From CAZUWH01 sp964624075 (GTDB lineage: Bacteria > Pseudomonadota > Alphaproteobacteria > Rhodospirillales > Rhodospirillaceae): 18,833 nt of DNA. The stretch lies in assembly GCA_964624075.1 (NCBI GenBank), contig CAZUWH010000032.1, forward strand, positions 1 to 18,833, written 5' to 3'. This document shows, one piece after another, positions 5,706 through 13,752 of this stretch. Under the pieces are notes generated by a model, which saw only the letters and a program-made list of their open reading frames with translations, was not told where the DNA came from and searched no databases. A program made the position numbers and the translations under genes. Position 1 is the stretch's first letter; each line of letters begins with the position of its first letter.

Positions 5706-7469
5706 TTGACCAAGGAATTGTACGACATCGGTGAAGCCCCGCCACTAGGGACCGTGCCGAGCAAGATGCATGCGTGGCTCATCCGCCCGGAACGCTTCGG
5801 CGAGCCCATGCAGGCTTTCCAGAAAGAGGTCGTCGATGTACCGACGATCGCCGACGATGAAGTTCTTGTTTATGTGATGGCAGCCGGCGTCAATTACAAT
5901 AACGTGTGGGCCAGCCTTGGGACACCCGTTAACGTGATCGCCGCACGCAAGAAGACTGGCGAGAAGGAAGACTTCCATATCGGTGGATCCGATGCCTCCG
6001 GCATTGTTTACAAGGTCGGACGGAACGCCACCAACTTCAGGGTCGGCGACGAGGTCGTCGTCCATTGCGGGACCTATGCCGGCAACTGCCCGGTCGTCCG
6101 GGCAGGGGTCGACCATATGTATTCTCCCACTTTCCGTATCTGGGGATATGAAACCAATTTCGGTAGCTTCGCTCAATTCAGCCGCGTGCAGGCGCACCAA
6201 TTGTGCCCGAAACCGAAGCACATGAACTGGGAGTCCGCGGCGGCCTATATGCTGGTCGGCGCCACTGCCTACCGCATGCTGATGGGCTGGGGCGAACATG
6301 CCATCCGCAAGGATGATATTGTCCTGGTCTGGGGTGGCGCCGGTGGCCTTGGTTCCATGGCGATCCAGATTTGTCGCGCCATCGGCGCTACACCGATTGC
6401 TGTCATCTCGGGTGACGACAAGGTTGCGTACTGCAGGAATCTTGGTGCCATTGGGTGTATCGATCGCCTTAGATTCGATCATTGGGGTATGCTGCCGCAC
6501 TGGAAAGACGCCGCCGGCTACGATATCTGGCTCAAGGGCGCACGCGCTTTCGGGGCAGCCATCTGGGATGTTCTGGGGGAGAAGCGTTCGCCACGCGTGG
6601 TGTTCGAACATCCCGGCGAGAGCACCATTCCCACCTCGGTGTTCGTCTGCGACACAGGAGGCATGGTCGTCATCTGTGCCGGAACCAGCGGTTACAATGC
6701 CACGGTGGATCTACGCTATCTGTGGATGCGTCAGAAACGGTTCCAAGGATCACACTTTGCCAATGATGCGCAGTGTTACGCCTTGAACGATCTAGCCGTA
6801 AAAGGCTACATTGATCCATGCCTATCGCGTACCTTCGTCTACGACGAGCTGCCGGTCGCGCATCAACTCATGTTCGAGAACAAGCACCCACACGGCAACA
6901 TGGCTGTTCTGATCGGCGCACCAGTTCTTGGTCGCGGCGCTACGGCTAAACTGCCGCCTGTTGCCGGCCGGCATGTAGATCTACCCGTTGGAGATGTACA
7001 CAACACGCCGCATCCCTACCCGATGTCGGTACCTTTGCCAGGCATCACCCCGCAACTGACCGATCTGGTCCCGGTCGTGACCGATGATGGGGCCAAGGTG
7101 GGCGCGGTCATGCGGCCGAGTCTGATTGCCTGCGCACCGACCGATACGGTCGCCGCCGCCGTGGCGCTGATGGTGGAAAAAGACGTGCATGCCCTGGTGG
7201 TGATCGAAAACGACACTGCCGTGGGAGTCCTCTCCCAGACCGATGTGGTACTGGCACGGCAGGGCCGTTCAGCGGCAGAGGTACGTAAACTCCACGTTCA
7301 CGAAGTGATGAGCGCCGGTTGCGTGACGTGTGACGTCGAGTCATCGGTCACCGAGGCCGTCAGCATGATGACCCGCCTGCGCATCCATCGTCTGGTCGTA
7401 ACCCGGAATGAGACACCCGTTGGCGTCCTGTCCATGACGGATGTGGTCAATAGATTGGTTGGAACCTGA
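5706..7469 (+). CDS. ccr: Crotonyl-CoA carboxylase/reductase fused to tandem CBS domains
   Basis: From the TTG the product has 587 residues. Residues 1 to about 408 match crotonyl-CoA carboxylase/reductase (medium-chain dehydrogenase/reductase fold). Visible motifs are KELYDIGEAPPLG near the start, GVNYNNVWASLG (62-73), the nucleotide-binding VWGGAGGLGSMA (208-219), RIWGYETNFGSFAQF (144-158), VVFEHPGE (298-305) and LQGSHFAN-like FQGSHFAN (346-353). Asn in NYN, the Tyr-Glu of GYET and His in GSHFAN correspond to the CO2-binding residues known in this family. The enzyme reductively carboxylates crotonyl-CoA with NADPH to ethylmalonyl-CoA, the key step of the ethylmalonyl-CoA pathway. A ~58-residue Pro-rich linker follows, then two CBS domains (about 467-518 and 531-585) ending GVLSQTDVV and GVLSMTDVV. 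Ordinary Ccr proteins stop after the first part at about 430 residues. The frame is uninterrupted. A regulatory role for adenine nucleotide binding at the CBS pair is inference. Confidence 0.92.
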   Translation: MTKELYDIGEAPPLGTVPSKMHAWLIRPERFGEPMQAFQKEVVDVPTIADDEVLVYVMAAGVNYNNVWASLGTPVNVIAARKKTGEKEDFHIGGSDASGIVYKVGRNATNFRVGDEVVVHCGTYAGNCPVVRAGVDHMYSPTFRIWGYETNFGSFAQFSRVQAHQLCPKPKHMNWESAAAYMLVGATAYRMLMGWGEHAIRKDDIVLVWGGAGGLGSMAIQICRAIGATPIAVISGDDKVAYCRNLGAIGCIDRLRFDHWGMLPHWKDAAGYDIWLKGARAFGAAIWDVLGEKRSPRVVFEHPGESTIPTSVFVCDTGGMVVICAGTSGYNATVDLRYLWMRQKRFQGSHFANDAQCYALNDLAVKGYIDPCLSRTFVYDELPVAHQLMFENKHPHGNMAVLIGAPVLGRGATAKLPPVAGRHVDLPVGDVHNTPHPYPMSVPLPGITPQLTDLVPVVTDDGAKVGAVMRPSLIACAPTDTVAAAVALMVEKDVHALVVIENDTAVGVLSQTDVVLARQGRSAAEVRKLHVHEVMSAGCVTCDVESSVTEAVSMMTRLRIHRLVVTRNETPVGVLSMTDVVNRLVGT

Positions 7470-7563
7470 TACCTTTGAGCGTCACGCGCGACACACGCGC
7501 AAGTGTTCGCCGCGTGGTGCAAAAGCCAAGGGTCGCGGATGTGCGGCCCGCCAGCGCCTGGGG

Positions 7564-7591
7564 GAGCCTTGATCGGTCACGATCAAGGCTC
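7564..7591. repeat. Perfect 12-bp stem hairpin, GTCA loop
   Basis: GAGCCTTGATCG (7564-7575) is the exact complement of CGATCAAGGCTC (7580-7591), with loop GTCA. It starts 94 nt after the ccr stop but has no T run, so it is not a classic terminator. Seventeen bases of it (7575-7591) recur exactly at 9350-9366, which marks it as part of a dispersed repeat. Confidence 0.85.
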
Positions 7592-7652
7592 GGGAGTGTG
7601 AGTCTGAGTCCGATTCTCAGTCCGTTCAGCGCAGAACCAAGGATCGCAAGGA

Positions 7653-7674
7653 GAGGGGACTTCAGAGTCCCCTC
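7653..7674. repeat. Perfect 9-bp stem hairpin, TCAG loop
   Basis: GAGGGGACT (7653-7661) pairs exactly with AGTCCCCTC (7666-7674) around TCAG. No T run follows. It could stabilise the 3' end of a ccr transcript or be a decayed repeat. Confidence 0.75.
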
Positions 7675-8339
7675 GTCCATGTGGTGGGCCGCCGGGGGAT
7701 GGGGCGGAGAAGGGCTCCTTTGCAGCGCTGCCGAACAGGTGGCCCGCACATTCCAGAAACGGCGTGGGATGCGAGGACTGGAAATCATACGATTCTCATG
7801 GGCTTGGCCATCCCCGTTGGCAGCAGCTGGCAGCAGAAGAATCATCTGGCCCCGTCGCAATGATCCCTGTGATCGCGCAGGAGGGATTCCTTGTCTCCTG
7901 CCTCCGTTCAGAAGAACCAGAAGAGGCCTGTTGATCCGGGACAGTAGTTCATAGAGCAACACGGCGATTCCCATCCCTGTAGCTAGTTGAGCAAGAAAGT
8001 ACACCGGATAATACTTGTAACAGTATCAAACTTGCGGTTGAGAATATCACAAGGGAGAATGCCTTGAATACAAGGGCATGGCTGCAAGAGAATATGAAAA
8101 TGTATTTTTCTATCTTCAAAAGATATTAGTAGTAACGTGGTCGTGCTAAAGTAAGTGTTACCTGCCAGAACAGCATGGCAATGAGAAGGCGCGTCACGTT
8201 ACCCAATGATTGGACTACGACATCCGGCATGGCTTCACATCCCAACGGGCACGGGAAGAAGATTAAGGGACATCCTGATCACGGCAACCATCCCGAACCC
8301 CGCTGCGGCCAGGCCGGTATATGTGGACAGATCAATCTG

Positions 8340-9066
8340 TCGTACATCCTGCACATGCAGAGCGATGCCGAAACATAAAGGCGGATGATATGCAACAGAT
8401 CATCCCCCCGTCCTGGCTGCCCATGATACCGACATACCCCACCACGAACCGGGCCCTGGCCCGAACGTCCGGATCCGGATCGGTTGGCTTGAGCCGGGAA
8501 ACATCCGGTCCGCTGCGGACCACGAAGACCTGTGCGGGCTGCTTGTCGCCACGGGCAACGGCAACCTGGCGGTAGGAATCATTGGTACTAATGACAGCAC
8601 CAGCCAGCCGAAACATCAACCATTCCAGCCATCGCATCATCTTGTAGCCGAAACCCCGACGCTTGAATTTCTCGACATATAGCTCGGGCATCAGGTCATG
8701 ATGATCAAACAGAAACTTCACGCTAAACAACCGGAACGGTGCCGCGACCAGAAAAAGCAGGTCGGGTGGATTGGCGGTATGATGACCTGACAGCCCCGCT
8801 GGGAGAGTATGCACCAGGCGAGTATGGGATTTCAGACAGCAACGCCGCACCGTATTCGATAAGAAATCCCCCCAGACCATGCGCTTCCAGCGGGGTAACG
8901 GATGACGAAAGATGGCAATACCACCGATTTCTTCGCAAGAGCGCGTGCATCCCTTGCTCTTTGGGCAGATGACACTAACAGGAAAGCCGGCTGCGCGTAA
9001 CGCCCGCGCCTCCTGCCACACCTGCCGATCGAAAGGCAGCGGCGGGTTCTCTACGACATTAACACC
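8340..9066 (-). pseudogene. Glycosyltransferase family 4, truncated and frameshifted
   Basis: On the minus strand the pieces follow a GT-B fold glycosyltransferase of the GT4 type: GVNVVENPPLPFDRQVWQEA (from 9066), ALRAAGFPVSVICPKSKG, IFRHPLPRW, then in another frame GGFLIEYGAALLSE, back to TANPPDLLFLVAAPFRL, FLFDHHDLMPELY, LAGAVISTNDSYRQVAVARG, VFVVRSGPDVSRL and VGYVGIMGSQDG. Frame changes occur at a G run near 8875, near 8800 and again near 8400. The C-terminal half with the sugar-nucleotide-binding Glu motif is missing; the family is about 380-410 residues and only ~230 are traceable. No start codon remains in the first segment's frame. The gene would have added a sugar to a surface polysaccharide. 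The donor and acceptor are unknown. Confidence 0.85.
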
Positions 9067-9664
9067 CCTGGCGTTCTGAACCGGCGCTGCATCATTGCTT
9101 CTCCCTTCTTCCTCTGCTGTTCTCCCTGTTCCTCCCCCGGTGTCTGCGACGCACGATATCAGAAAACAGGGCCGGGCACGAGAGCGGAACAGTCACGAGC
9201 GATCAAATGGACACTTCTGAAAACACCTTATCTCCCCATCCCTTGGATCGGGAGAGGGTTTTTGGAAGCGTTCAAATAATGCCAACGGGCGTAGACTTAA
9301 CTTACGCTTATGGGACCGTCGCGACCGCGACCCGCCGGCGCTTGAGGGAGGTCACGATCAAGGCTCAAGAGTATAAGTTCCTCGCATTATTTACATTCCC
9401 CATCGTTCCCGTGAAAGCTTATCCTTGCACAGGCGGGGACGGGATGTCAGCACATTACGGATGCCCGCGTGCGCGGGTATGACGATTTTCCAAAGTGTCC
9501 AGAGGCACGGCAGCCTTCCCCATCCCCTGTTCTTTTGTGTCCCATTCCCGGGAGAAACGATGCGCACCCGGTGGCTTTGTACTCCTTGATCGCTCCCGGT
9601 TCTGTCCTTATGCTGGCTAAGCCGATGCCGGTGGTTGCCCTTGATCCCCGTGGGAGCGGAAATC
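9067..9664. other. Spacer containing MITE-like element
   Basis: No gene is visible. Half of the stretch is a 294-bp element with terminal inverted repeats (9208-9501). Between the element and the next gene (9502-9664) I see only low-information sequence and the ribosome-binding site GGAG at 9653-9656. Confidence 0.55.
9208..9501. mobile_element. MITE-like element with 16-bp terminal inverted repeats
   Basis: TGGACACTTCTGAAAA (9208-9223) and TTTTCCAAAGTGTCCA (9486-9501) are inverted copies matching at 14 of 16 positions. The interior has no credible gene. Its right third carries GC-rich palindromic sequence (CCATCGTTCCCGTG near 9400; GCCCGCGTGCGCGGGTATGACG near 9463-9484) like common bacterial intergenic repeats, and the left part carries CCCTTGGATCGGGAGAGGG. 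The 17-mer shared with 7575-7591 lies inside (9350-9366). I find no clear target duplication at the flanks (AAA left, GAG right), so old age or chance ends remain possible. Confidence 0.5.
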
Positions 9665-10294
9665 GTGAAAAAGACCAGGATTTTTCTTGTCATTGCCGCG
9701 ATCCTGCTGGTGATTGTCGGCGTGGAAATGGTCATAGCCTACTTTCATGATCTGCCGGTTCACAAATCCAGACTGGGATGGGCCCGCGAGGACGCCGAGG
9801 TCAAGATCGGCGGGCCGTTTACCCTGGTGGACCACACCGGACGGGCGGTCACGGACGAGGATTTCCGTGACCGCTACATGCTGATCTATTTCGGCTATAC
9901 CTTCTGCCCGGATGTCTGTCCGACAGCCCTGCAGGCCATGATGACCGCCTATGCTGCACTGCCCCCGGAATGGCAAGGCAGGGTGGTCCCTCTTTTCATA
10001 ACCATTGATCCGGAACGGGACACGGTCGGGCAGATGCGAAGCTATGTCGCCGCTTTCCATCCGGCCCTGATCGGGCTTTCCGGTACGGTGGAACAAACCA
10101 CGGCCGCCGCCAGGGCCTACAGAACTTATTTTGCCAAGGTAAAACCGGAAGACGACAGGCCTTATCTGGTGGATCACAGCGCCATCATCTACCTGATGGA
10201 TCCAAAAGGGCGTTATTATGCCCATTTCAGTCATGGCACTTCCGCTGAGACGTTGCACGACAAGCTCAAGGGCCTGCCGTGGCCGGCGGATTAA
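9665..10294 (+). CDS. Sco1/SenC/PrrC-family copper protein
   Basis: The 209-residue product starts at GTG 9665, with GGAG 8 nt upstream. An N-terminal membrane anchor (about 6-26) holds a periplasmic thioredoxin-like domain. The copper-binding set of the Sco family is complete: CPDVC (Cys81 and Cys85) in FGYTFCPDVCPTALQ, and His171 in YLVDHSAIIYLMD. ITIDPERDTVGQM is also typical. Sco proteins deliver copper to the CuA centre of cytochrome c oxidase subunit II or act as thiol reductants for it. The stop overlaps the next gene by 16 nt, so the two are probably co-translated. No oxidase gene is nearby. An upstream in-frame TTG (9635) would give a 10-residue extension but lacks a Shine-Dalgarno sequence. 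Confidence 0.93.
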   Translation: MKKTRIFLVIAAILLVIVGVEMVIAYFHDLPVHKSRLGWAREDAEVKIGGPFTLVDHTGRAVTDEDFRDRYMLIYFGYTFCPDVCPTALQAMMTAYAALPPEWQGRVVPLFITIDPERDTVGQMRSYVAAFHPALIGLSGTVEQTTAAARAYRTYFAKVKPEDDRPYLVDHSAIIYLMDPKGRYYAHFSHGTSAETLHDKLKGLPWPAD

Positions 10295-11670
10295 TCATTG
10301 CCGCGCCCCGCTCCGGCAGCGGCAAGACGCTTCTCACCCTGGGACTTTTGCGGCACCTGACCCGCCGGGGCGTGGCGGTGGTCTCGGCCAAGACCGGGCC
10401 TGACTATATCGATCCGGCTTTTCATGCCGCTGCCAGTGGTCGGCCATGTCTCTCCCTGGACACGTGGGCCATGCGGCCGGAGACGGTGGGGGCGCTGGTC
10501 ACCTGTTTGACCGCCGAAGCGGCGTTGATCCTTGTCGAGGGCGTGATGGGGTTATTCGATGGTGCCACCGGGGCCGATCATAGGGCGGACGGCTCCACGG
10601 CCTCGCTTGCGGCTGTAAGCGGGTGGCCGGTGGTGCTGGTCGTCGATACCCGCGGTCAGGCTGTCTCAGCAGCGGCTCTGGTGCAGGGCTTTGCGCGCTT
10701 CCGGTCTGATCTGTCCGTGAAGGGGGTCATCCTGAATCGCACCGGGGGCCCGCATCACGTGGAGACGGTACGGGCGGCTCTGGTTCATCACGTTCCCGAA
10801 ACCATGATGCTGGGGGCCGTTCCGGAGGAGCGGCGGCTGACGCTACCTGCCCGGCACCTGGGACTGGTGCAGGCACGCGAATTGCCCGAGTTGGAGACAT
10901 TTCTGGAAATGGCCGCCGATGTCGTCGGCGCCCATGTCGACCTAGAGGCCCTGCAGGCCCTGGCACGACCGGCACAACTGGTGTGGCCGGCGGCGGCCCC
11001 GGTGATGCCGCTGCCTCCTCTGGGACAACGCATTGCCGTTGCCCTGGATGACGCGTTTGCCTTCGTTTATCCAGCCGTACTGAACGGCTGGCATGACAGG
11101 GGCGCCGAAATCGTGTCATTCTCTCCCCTGAATGACGAGCCACCGCCGAGGGCGTGTGATGCCGTCTATCTGCCGGGGGGGTATCCGGAGCTGCATGCCG
11201 GCGTTCTGGCCGGCAATGCCCGGTTTATGACCGGCCTGCGTGCGGTTACCGGTCGCTCCACGGTGGTTTTCGGTGAGTGTGGCGGTTACATGGTCCTGGG
11301 GCATAGCCTGATCGACGCCGATGGCAAGCGGCACGCCATGGCGGGTATGCTGCCGCTCGTGACTAGCTTTGCGCAGCGACGGCTCCACCTGGGCTACCGC
11401 ATCGCTACCCTGACCGGCGAAGGGCCATGGGGCGGCAGCGGCCTTGCCTTCCGTGGTCATGAGTTCCATTATGCGACCGTCGCCCGCGAAGGGCCGGGGG
11501 AGCCGTTGTTTACCATTGCCGATGCTGTCGGCCGCCCCCTGGGCCAGGCCGGCTTGCGGCAGGGTAGTATCATGGGATCGTTCATCCACCTGATTGACCT
11601 TGCCGGCCCGGAAAACAGACCGGCGTACCGCCTACCCGGGACGGAAGATCAGGCGTGCCCATATCGCTAG
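10279..11670 (+). CDS. cobB: Cobyrinate a,c-diamide synthase (CobB/CbiA)
   Basis: The 463-residue protein amidates the a and c acetate side chains of (hydrogeno)byrinic acid with glutamine and ATP during cobalamin synthesis. The N-terminal ATPase domain has the P-loop APRSGSGKT (9-17), KTGPDYIDPAFH (38-49), VEGVMGLFDG (86-95) and VVDTRG (121-126). The C-terminal class I-type amidotransferase domain has YLPGGYPE (297-304), the nucleophile Cys334 in GECGGYM, and RGHEFHY (392-398) and His437 in FIHL. Length is normal and no damage is visible. The GTG start lies inside the end of the Sco gene, with AAGGG 6 nt upstream. No other cob gene is in view. The surviving ccr makes B12 biologically relevant, because the ethylmalonyl-CoA pathway uses a B12-dependent mutase; that link is inference. 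Confidence 0.94.
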   Translation: MAGGLIIAAPRSGSGKTLLTLGLLRHLTRRGVAVVSAKTGPDYIDPAFHAAASGRPCLSLDTWAMRPETVGALVTCLTAEAALILVEGVMGLFDGATGADHRADGSTASLAAVSGWPVVLVVDTRGQAVSAAALVQGFARFRSDLSVKGVILNRTGGPHHVETVRAALVHHVPETMMLGAVPEERRLTLPARHLGLVQARELPELETFLEMAADVVGAHVDLEALQALARPAQLVWPAAAPVMPLPPLGQRIAVALDDAFAFVYPAVLNGWHDRGAEIVSFSPLNDEPPPRACDAVYLPGGYPELHAGVLAGNARFMTGLRAVTGRSTVVFGECGGYMVLGHSLIDADGKRHAMAGMLPLVTSFAQRRLHLGYRIATLTGEGPWGGSGLAFRGHEFHYATVAREGPGEPLFTIADAVGRPLGQAGLRQGSIMGSFIHLIDLAGPENRPAYRLPGTEDQACPYR

Positions 11671-11824
11671 ACCGAACGATAACGGGCAAAAGGTCGTGCC
11701 ATAGGCGGTTCCCGGCGGAAAGGGGTCTGGTGTATTTTCTGGCGATACGGGGACCCGGCCCTCCCTGGAAGCCGGGGCGCCTGGAAAGGATCTGTTTTGT
11801 TCAACACACAAGGTTCACATTATC

Positions 11825-12436
11825 ATGACCACCGAAATCACCACATTGGCTGTCACGATGCGCACAGGACTTGGGAAAGAGGCCGCCCATGCCATACGCC
11901 GTGCCGGACTGATCCCCGCCGTCATCTATGGCAATCGGCAGCCCCCGGTGTCGATTGCAATCGATCCCCGTCTCATCAATACGGAAATGAATAAGCCCGG
12001 TTTTTTCACCCGCATGTTCGACCTTGCGCTGGAAGGCGCCAACATCTGCACCATCTGCCGCGATTTGCAGCGTCATCCGGTTTCCGATGCCGTCATTCAT
12101 GCCGACTTCCAGAGAATCGGGGCCGATTCCTTGATTCACGTGGCGGTACCGGTTCACGTGATCAATGAGATTGCGTCGCCGGGTGTGAAGCGGGGTGGCG
12201 TGCTCAACCTGGTCGAGCATGCCATTGAAGTGATCGGGCAGCCCTCTGCCATTCCCAGTGCCCTGGAGATCGACGTAACGGGTTTGAAGATCGGTGATTC
12301 CATCCATCTGAGCCAAGTGAAACTGCCCGAGGGCGTGCGCCTGTTCCATCCCGAGCCCGACCTGACCGTCGCCACCGTCGTTGCGCCCACCGGCATGAAG
12401 GCCGAAGAGGACACCACCGAAGAAAGCGGCACCTGA
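11825..12436 (+). CDS. rplY: 50S ribosomal protein L25 (general stress protein Ctc form)
   Basis: The 203-residue protein is the long, two-domain (TL5/Ctc) form. The N-terminal 5S rRNA-binding barrel (about 1-95) shows GLGKEAAHAIRRAGLIPAVIYG and HADFQRI, and the C-terminal domain (about 96-190) contains VPVHVINEIASPGVKRGGVL, EIDVTGLKIGDSIHLS and an acidic tail. It binds 5S rRNA in the large subunit. ATG at 11825 is preceded by AAGG with a rather long 11-nt spacer. It is followed 13 nt later by pth, the usual alphaproteobacterial pair, so both are likely one transcript. The 154-nt gap after cobB suggests a separate promoter. Confidence 0.95.
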   Translation: MTTEITTLAVTMRTGLGKEAAHAIRRAGLIPAVIYGNRQPPVSIAIDPRLINTEMNKPGFFTRMFDLALEGANICTICRDLQRHPVSDAVIHADFQRIGADSLIHVAVPVHVINEIASPGVKRGGVLNLVEHAIEVIGQPSAIPSALEIDVTGLKIGDSIHLSQVKLPEGVRLFHPEPDLTVATVVAPTGMKAEEDTTEESGT

Positions 12437-12449
12437 TCGGGCCAGGCTC

Positions 12450-13022
12450 ATGTTCCTGATGGTGGGACTCGGCAATCCGGGGCCAGCCTACGCCGGCCAC
12501 CGCCACAACATCGGCTTCATGGCGGTGGATGCCATCGTCCGCCGTCACGCTTTCGGGCCGTTCCGGACCCGTTTTCAGGCCCAGGTCGCCGAGGGCACCG
12601 TCGTAGACAGGCGGGTCCTTGCCCTGAAGCCACTGACCTATATGAACAACTCCGGTCAGGCCGTTGGCGAGACAGTCCGCTTTTTCAGGACTCCTCTTGA
12701 ACAGGTGGTCGTGTTCCACGACGAGCTGGATCTGCCTCCTGGCACGGTACGGGTCAAGACAGGAGGAGGCAATGCCGGCCATAACGGCTTGAAAAGCATT
12801 GATGCACACCTCAATCGGGACTATCGACGGGTGCGATTGGGCATCGGTCACCCCGGTCACCGTGATCGCGTGACCGGATACGTTCTGCGTGATTTCGACA
12901 ATGCTGACCAGACATGGCTGGAACCGCTACTAGCAGCGATTGCCGACTCCCTGCCGGTTCTGCTCTACGGGGATACGGCCGGCTTTACCGCCTGCCTAGC
13001 TTCAGCGGCATGCCGCCCGTGA
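12450..13022 (+). CDS. pth: Peptidyl-tRNA hydrolase
   Basis: The 190-residue enzyme releases peptides from prematurely dropped-off peptidyl-tRNA. Family landmarks are all present: GLGNPGPAY with Asn9, RHNIGF with catalytic His19, KPLTYMNNSG (60-69), HDELDLPPG with Asp91, and GGGNAGHNGLKS (105-116) with the substrate-contacting Asn112. It follows rplY closely. The third gene of the common trio, ychF, is absent; a long repeat-rich spacer follows instead. Confidence 0.96.
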   Translation: MFLMVGLGNPGPAYAGHRHNIGFMAVDAIVRRHAFGPFRTRFQAQVAEGTVVDRRVLALKPLTYMNNSGQAVGETVRFFRTPLEQVVVFHDELDLPPGTVRVKTGGGNAGHNGLKSIDAHLNRDYRRVRLGIGHPGHRDRVTGYVLRDFDNADQTWLEPLLAAIADSLPVLLYGDTAGFTACLASAACRP

Positions 13023-13083
13023 CGTTGTATTACCTTTTCCTGACCATGTTCATTCTGGCCAGCCTGATTCCAGCGGTTCTTAG

Positions 13084-13182
13084 TATGGAATTCATTACAG
13101 GTCACCTTGGCAGGCTCCCCCCAAACCCTTCTCCTCCGAGAGGGCAGCAGGCCACTCTTCAGGAGGAGGGCGTGTTCCCTCC
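13084..13182 (+). repeat. Dispersed ~99-nt GC-rich repeat, copy B
   Basis: This is the second copy of the repeat at 3191-3289, in the same orientation. The first 30 positions (TATGGAATT..., CAGGTC.CCTT..CAG) differ at only six, then AACCCTTCTCC and CTCTTCAGGAGGAGGGCGTG, ending GTGTTCCCTCC. Small offsets occur in the C-rich middle. It begins 62 nt after pth. Confidence 0.75.
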
Positions 13183-13261
13183 GGGGGGTCTCTTTCGGGA
13201 CGGGGTCCGTCGGGAGAGGACCAGGGGGGCATGAAGCCTTCCGTCTTGACCTTGTTGGTAG

Positions 13262-13286
13262 CCCTCCCCCTTGGATCGGGGGAGGG
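13262..13286. repeat. C/G-tract hairpin
   Basis: CCCTCCCCC (13262-13270) pairs with GGGGGAGGG (13278-13286) around TTGGATC. The same TTGGATCGGG core is found at 9242-9251 inside the MITE-like element, and in both places a TGGACAC motif lies nearby (13303-13297 on minus here, 9208 there). A related CCCTCCCCC...GGGGGAAGGG structure follows at 13403-13427. Confidence 0.65.
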
Positions 13287-13730
13287 GTGAAGGTGATGTG
13301 TCCACTTTGGTGGACGCTGTCAGCCCGCGGGCCCAATGGCGTGACCGTTGCGAGCCCCCTCCCCGGCCCCCATACCAGACGTCACGATCACCCCCACCCT
13401 AACCCTCCCCCATCACAAGGGGGAAGGGGTCTTTCCGTCAGAGGGGAGGAGCCCCCAGGGGGAGAGGTTGAAATGACAGGAATATACCTTTACCCGATTG
13501 CCACAGCATTCCCCCGGACAATGAAAGTAGCAATATTACCGTTACGTTACCAGGGTATGGCAGACTAGCAACACGGCATGACAGCCAGCACGACTGCTAG
13601 AGGTTGGGTAATTGACAGTGTGGTTCTTGCCGATGGATAATAGACGGGAGCTCAATAGCGTCCCGACAACACTGGAACGAAGATAACGTAGCGTTCGGGG
13701 GACGTGGCGGGAGGGGGTGCTTTATGCCCG

Positions 13731-13752
13731 GCCTGTTCCCGAGGGAACAGGC
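13731..13752. repeat. Perfect 10-bp palindrome with GA centre
   Basis: GCCTGTTCCC (13731-13740) and GGGAACAGGC (13743-13752) flank GA. It lies 46 nt before the ldtD-like start, in the likely leader, so it could be an operator or an mRNA hairpin. Its CCGAGG-like centre recalls the palindrome at 471-504. Confidence 0.75.

Larger units (their letters stand above)
7470..8339. other. Long spacer with hairpins
   Basis: Two perfect hairpins (7564-7591 and 7653-7674) occupy the first part. Open frames here (7475-7954 plus, 8004-7447 minus) overlap each other, pass through the hairpins and show no family motif. The minus frame does begin with a hydrophobic run (FLAQLATGMGIAVLLYELL), which might be a scrap of a membrane protein. 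From about 8030 to 8150 the sequence becomes noticeably A+T-rich, unlike its surroundings. No gene can be called. Confidence 0.5.

Noticed and set aside
5745..6611. Minus-strand 288-residue frame inside ccr
   Set aside because: It is the antisense shadow of a well-supported gene, and its product matches no family I know.
7447..8004. Minus-strand 185-residue frame with a hydrophobic start
   Set aside because: It overlaps the end of ccr on the other strand and passes through two perfect hairpins; only the first ~35 residues look protein-like.
9207..9482. Plus-strand 91-residue frame at the MITE-like element
   Set aside because: It coincides with the element and reads through its palindromes; no promoter, ribosome site or motif supports it.
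11671..11824. Terminator between cobB and rplY
   Set aside because: Only a weak 6-bp stem (CCCGGC 11754-11759 with GCCGGG 11771-11776) and a TTTTG about 20 nt further were seen, which is not enough for a call.
13393..13445. Possible CRISPR-like repeats in the C-rich spacer
   Set aside because: The repeated C/G tracts are not evenly spaced, have no constant spacer length, and no cas gene is nearby.
13107..13568. Plus-strand 153-residue frame after pth
   Set aside because: The text is Gly/Pro/Arg-rich and produced by C/G-tract repeats; no start signal was found.
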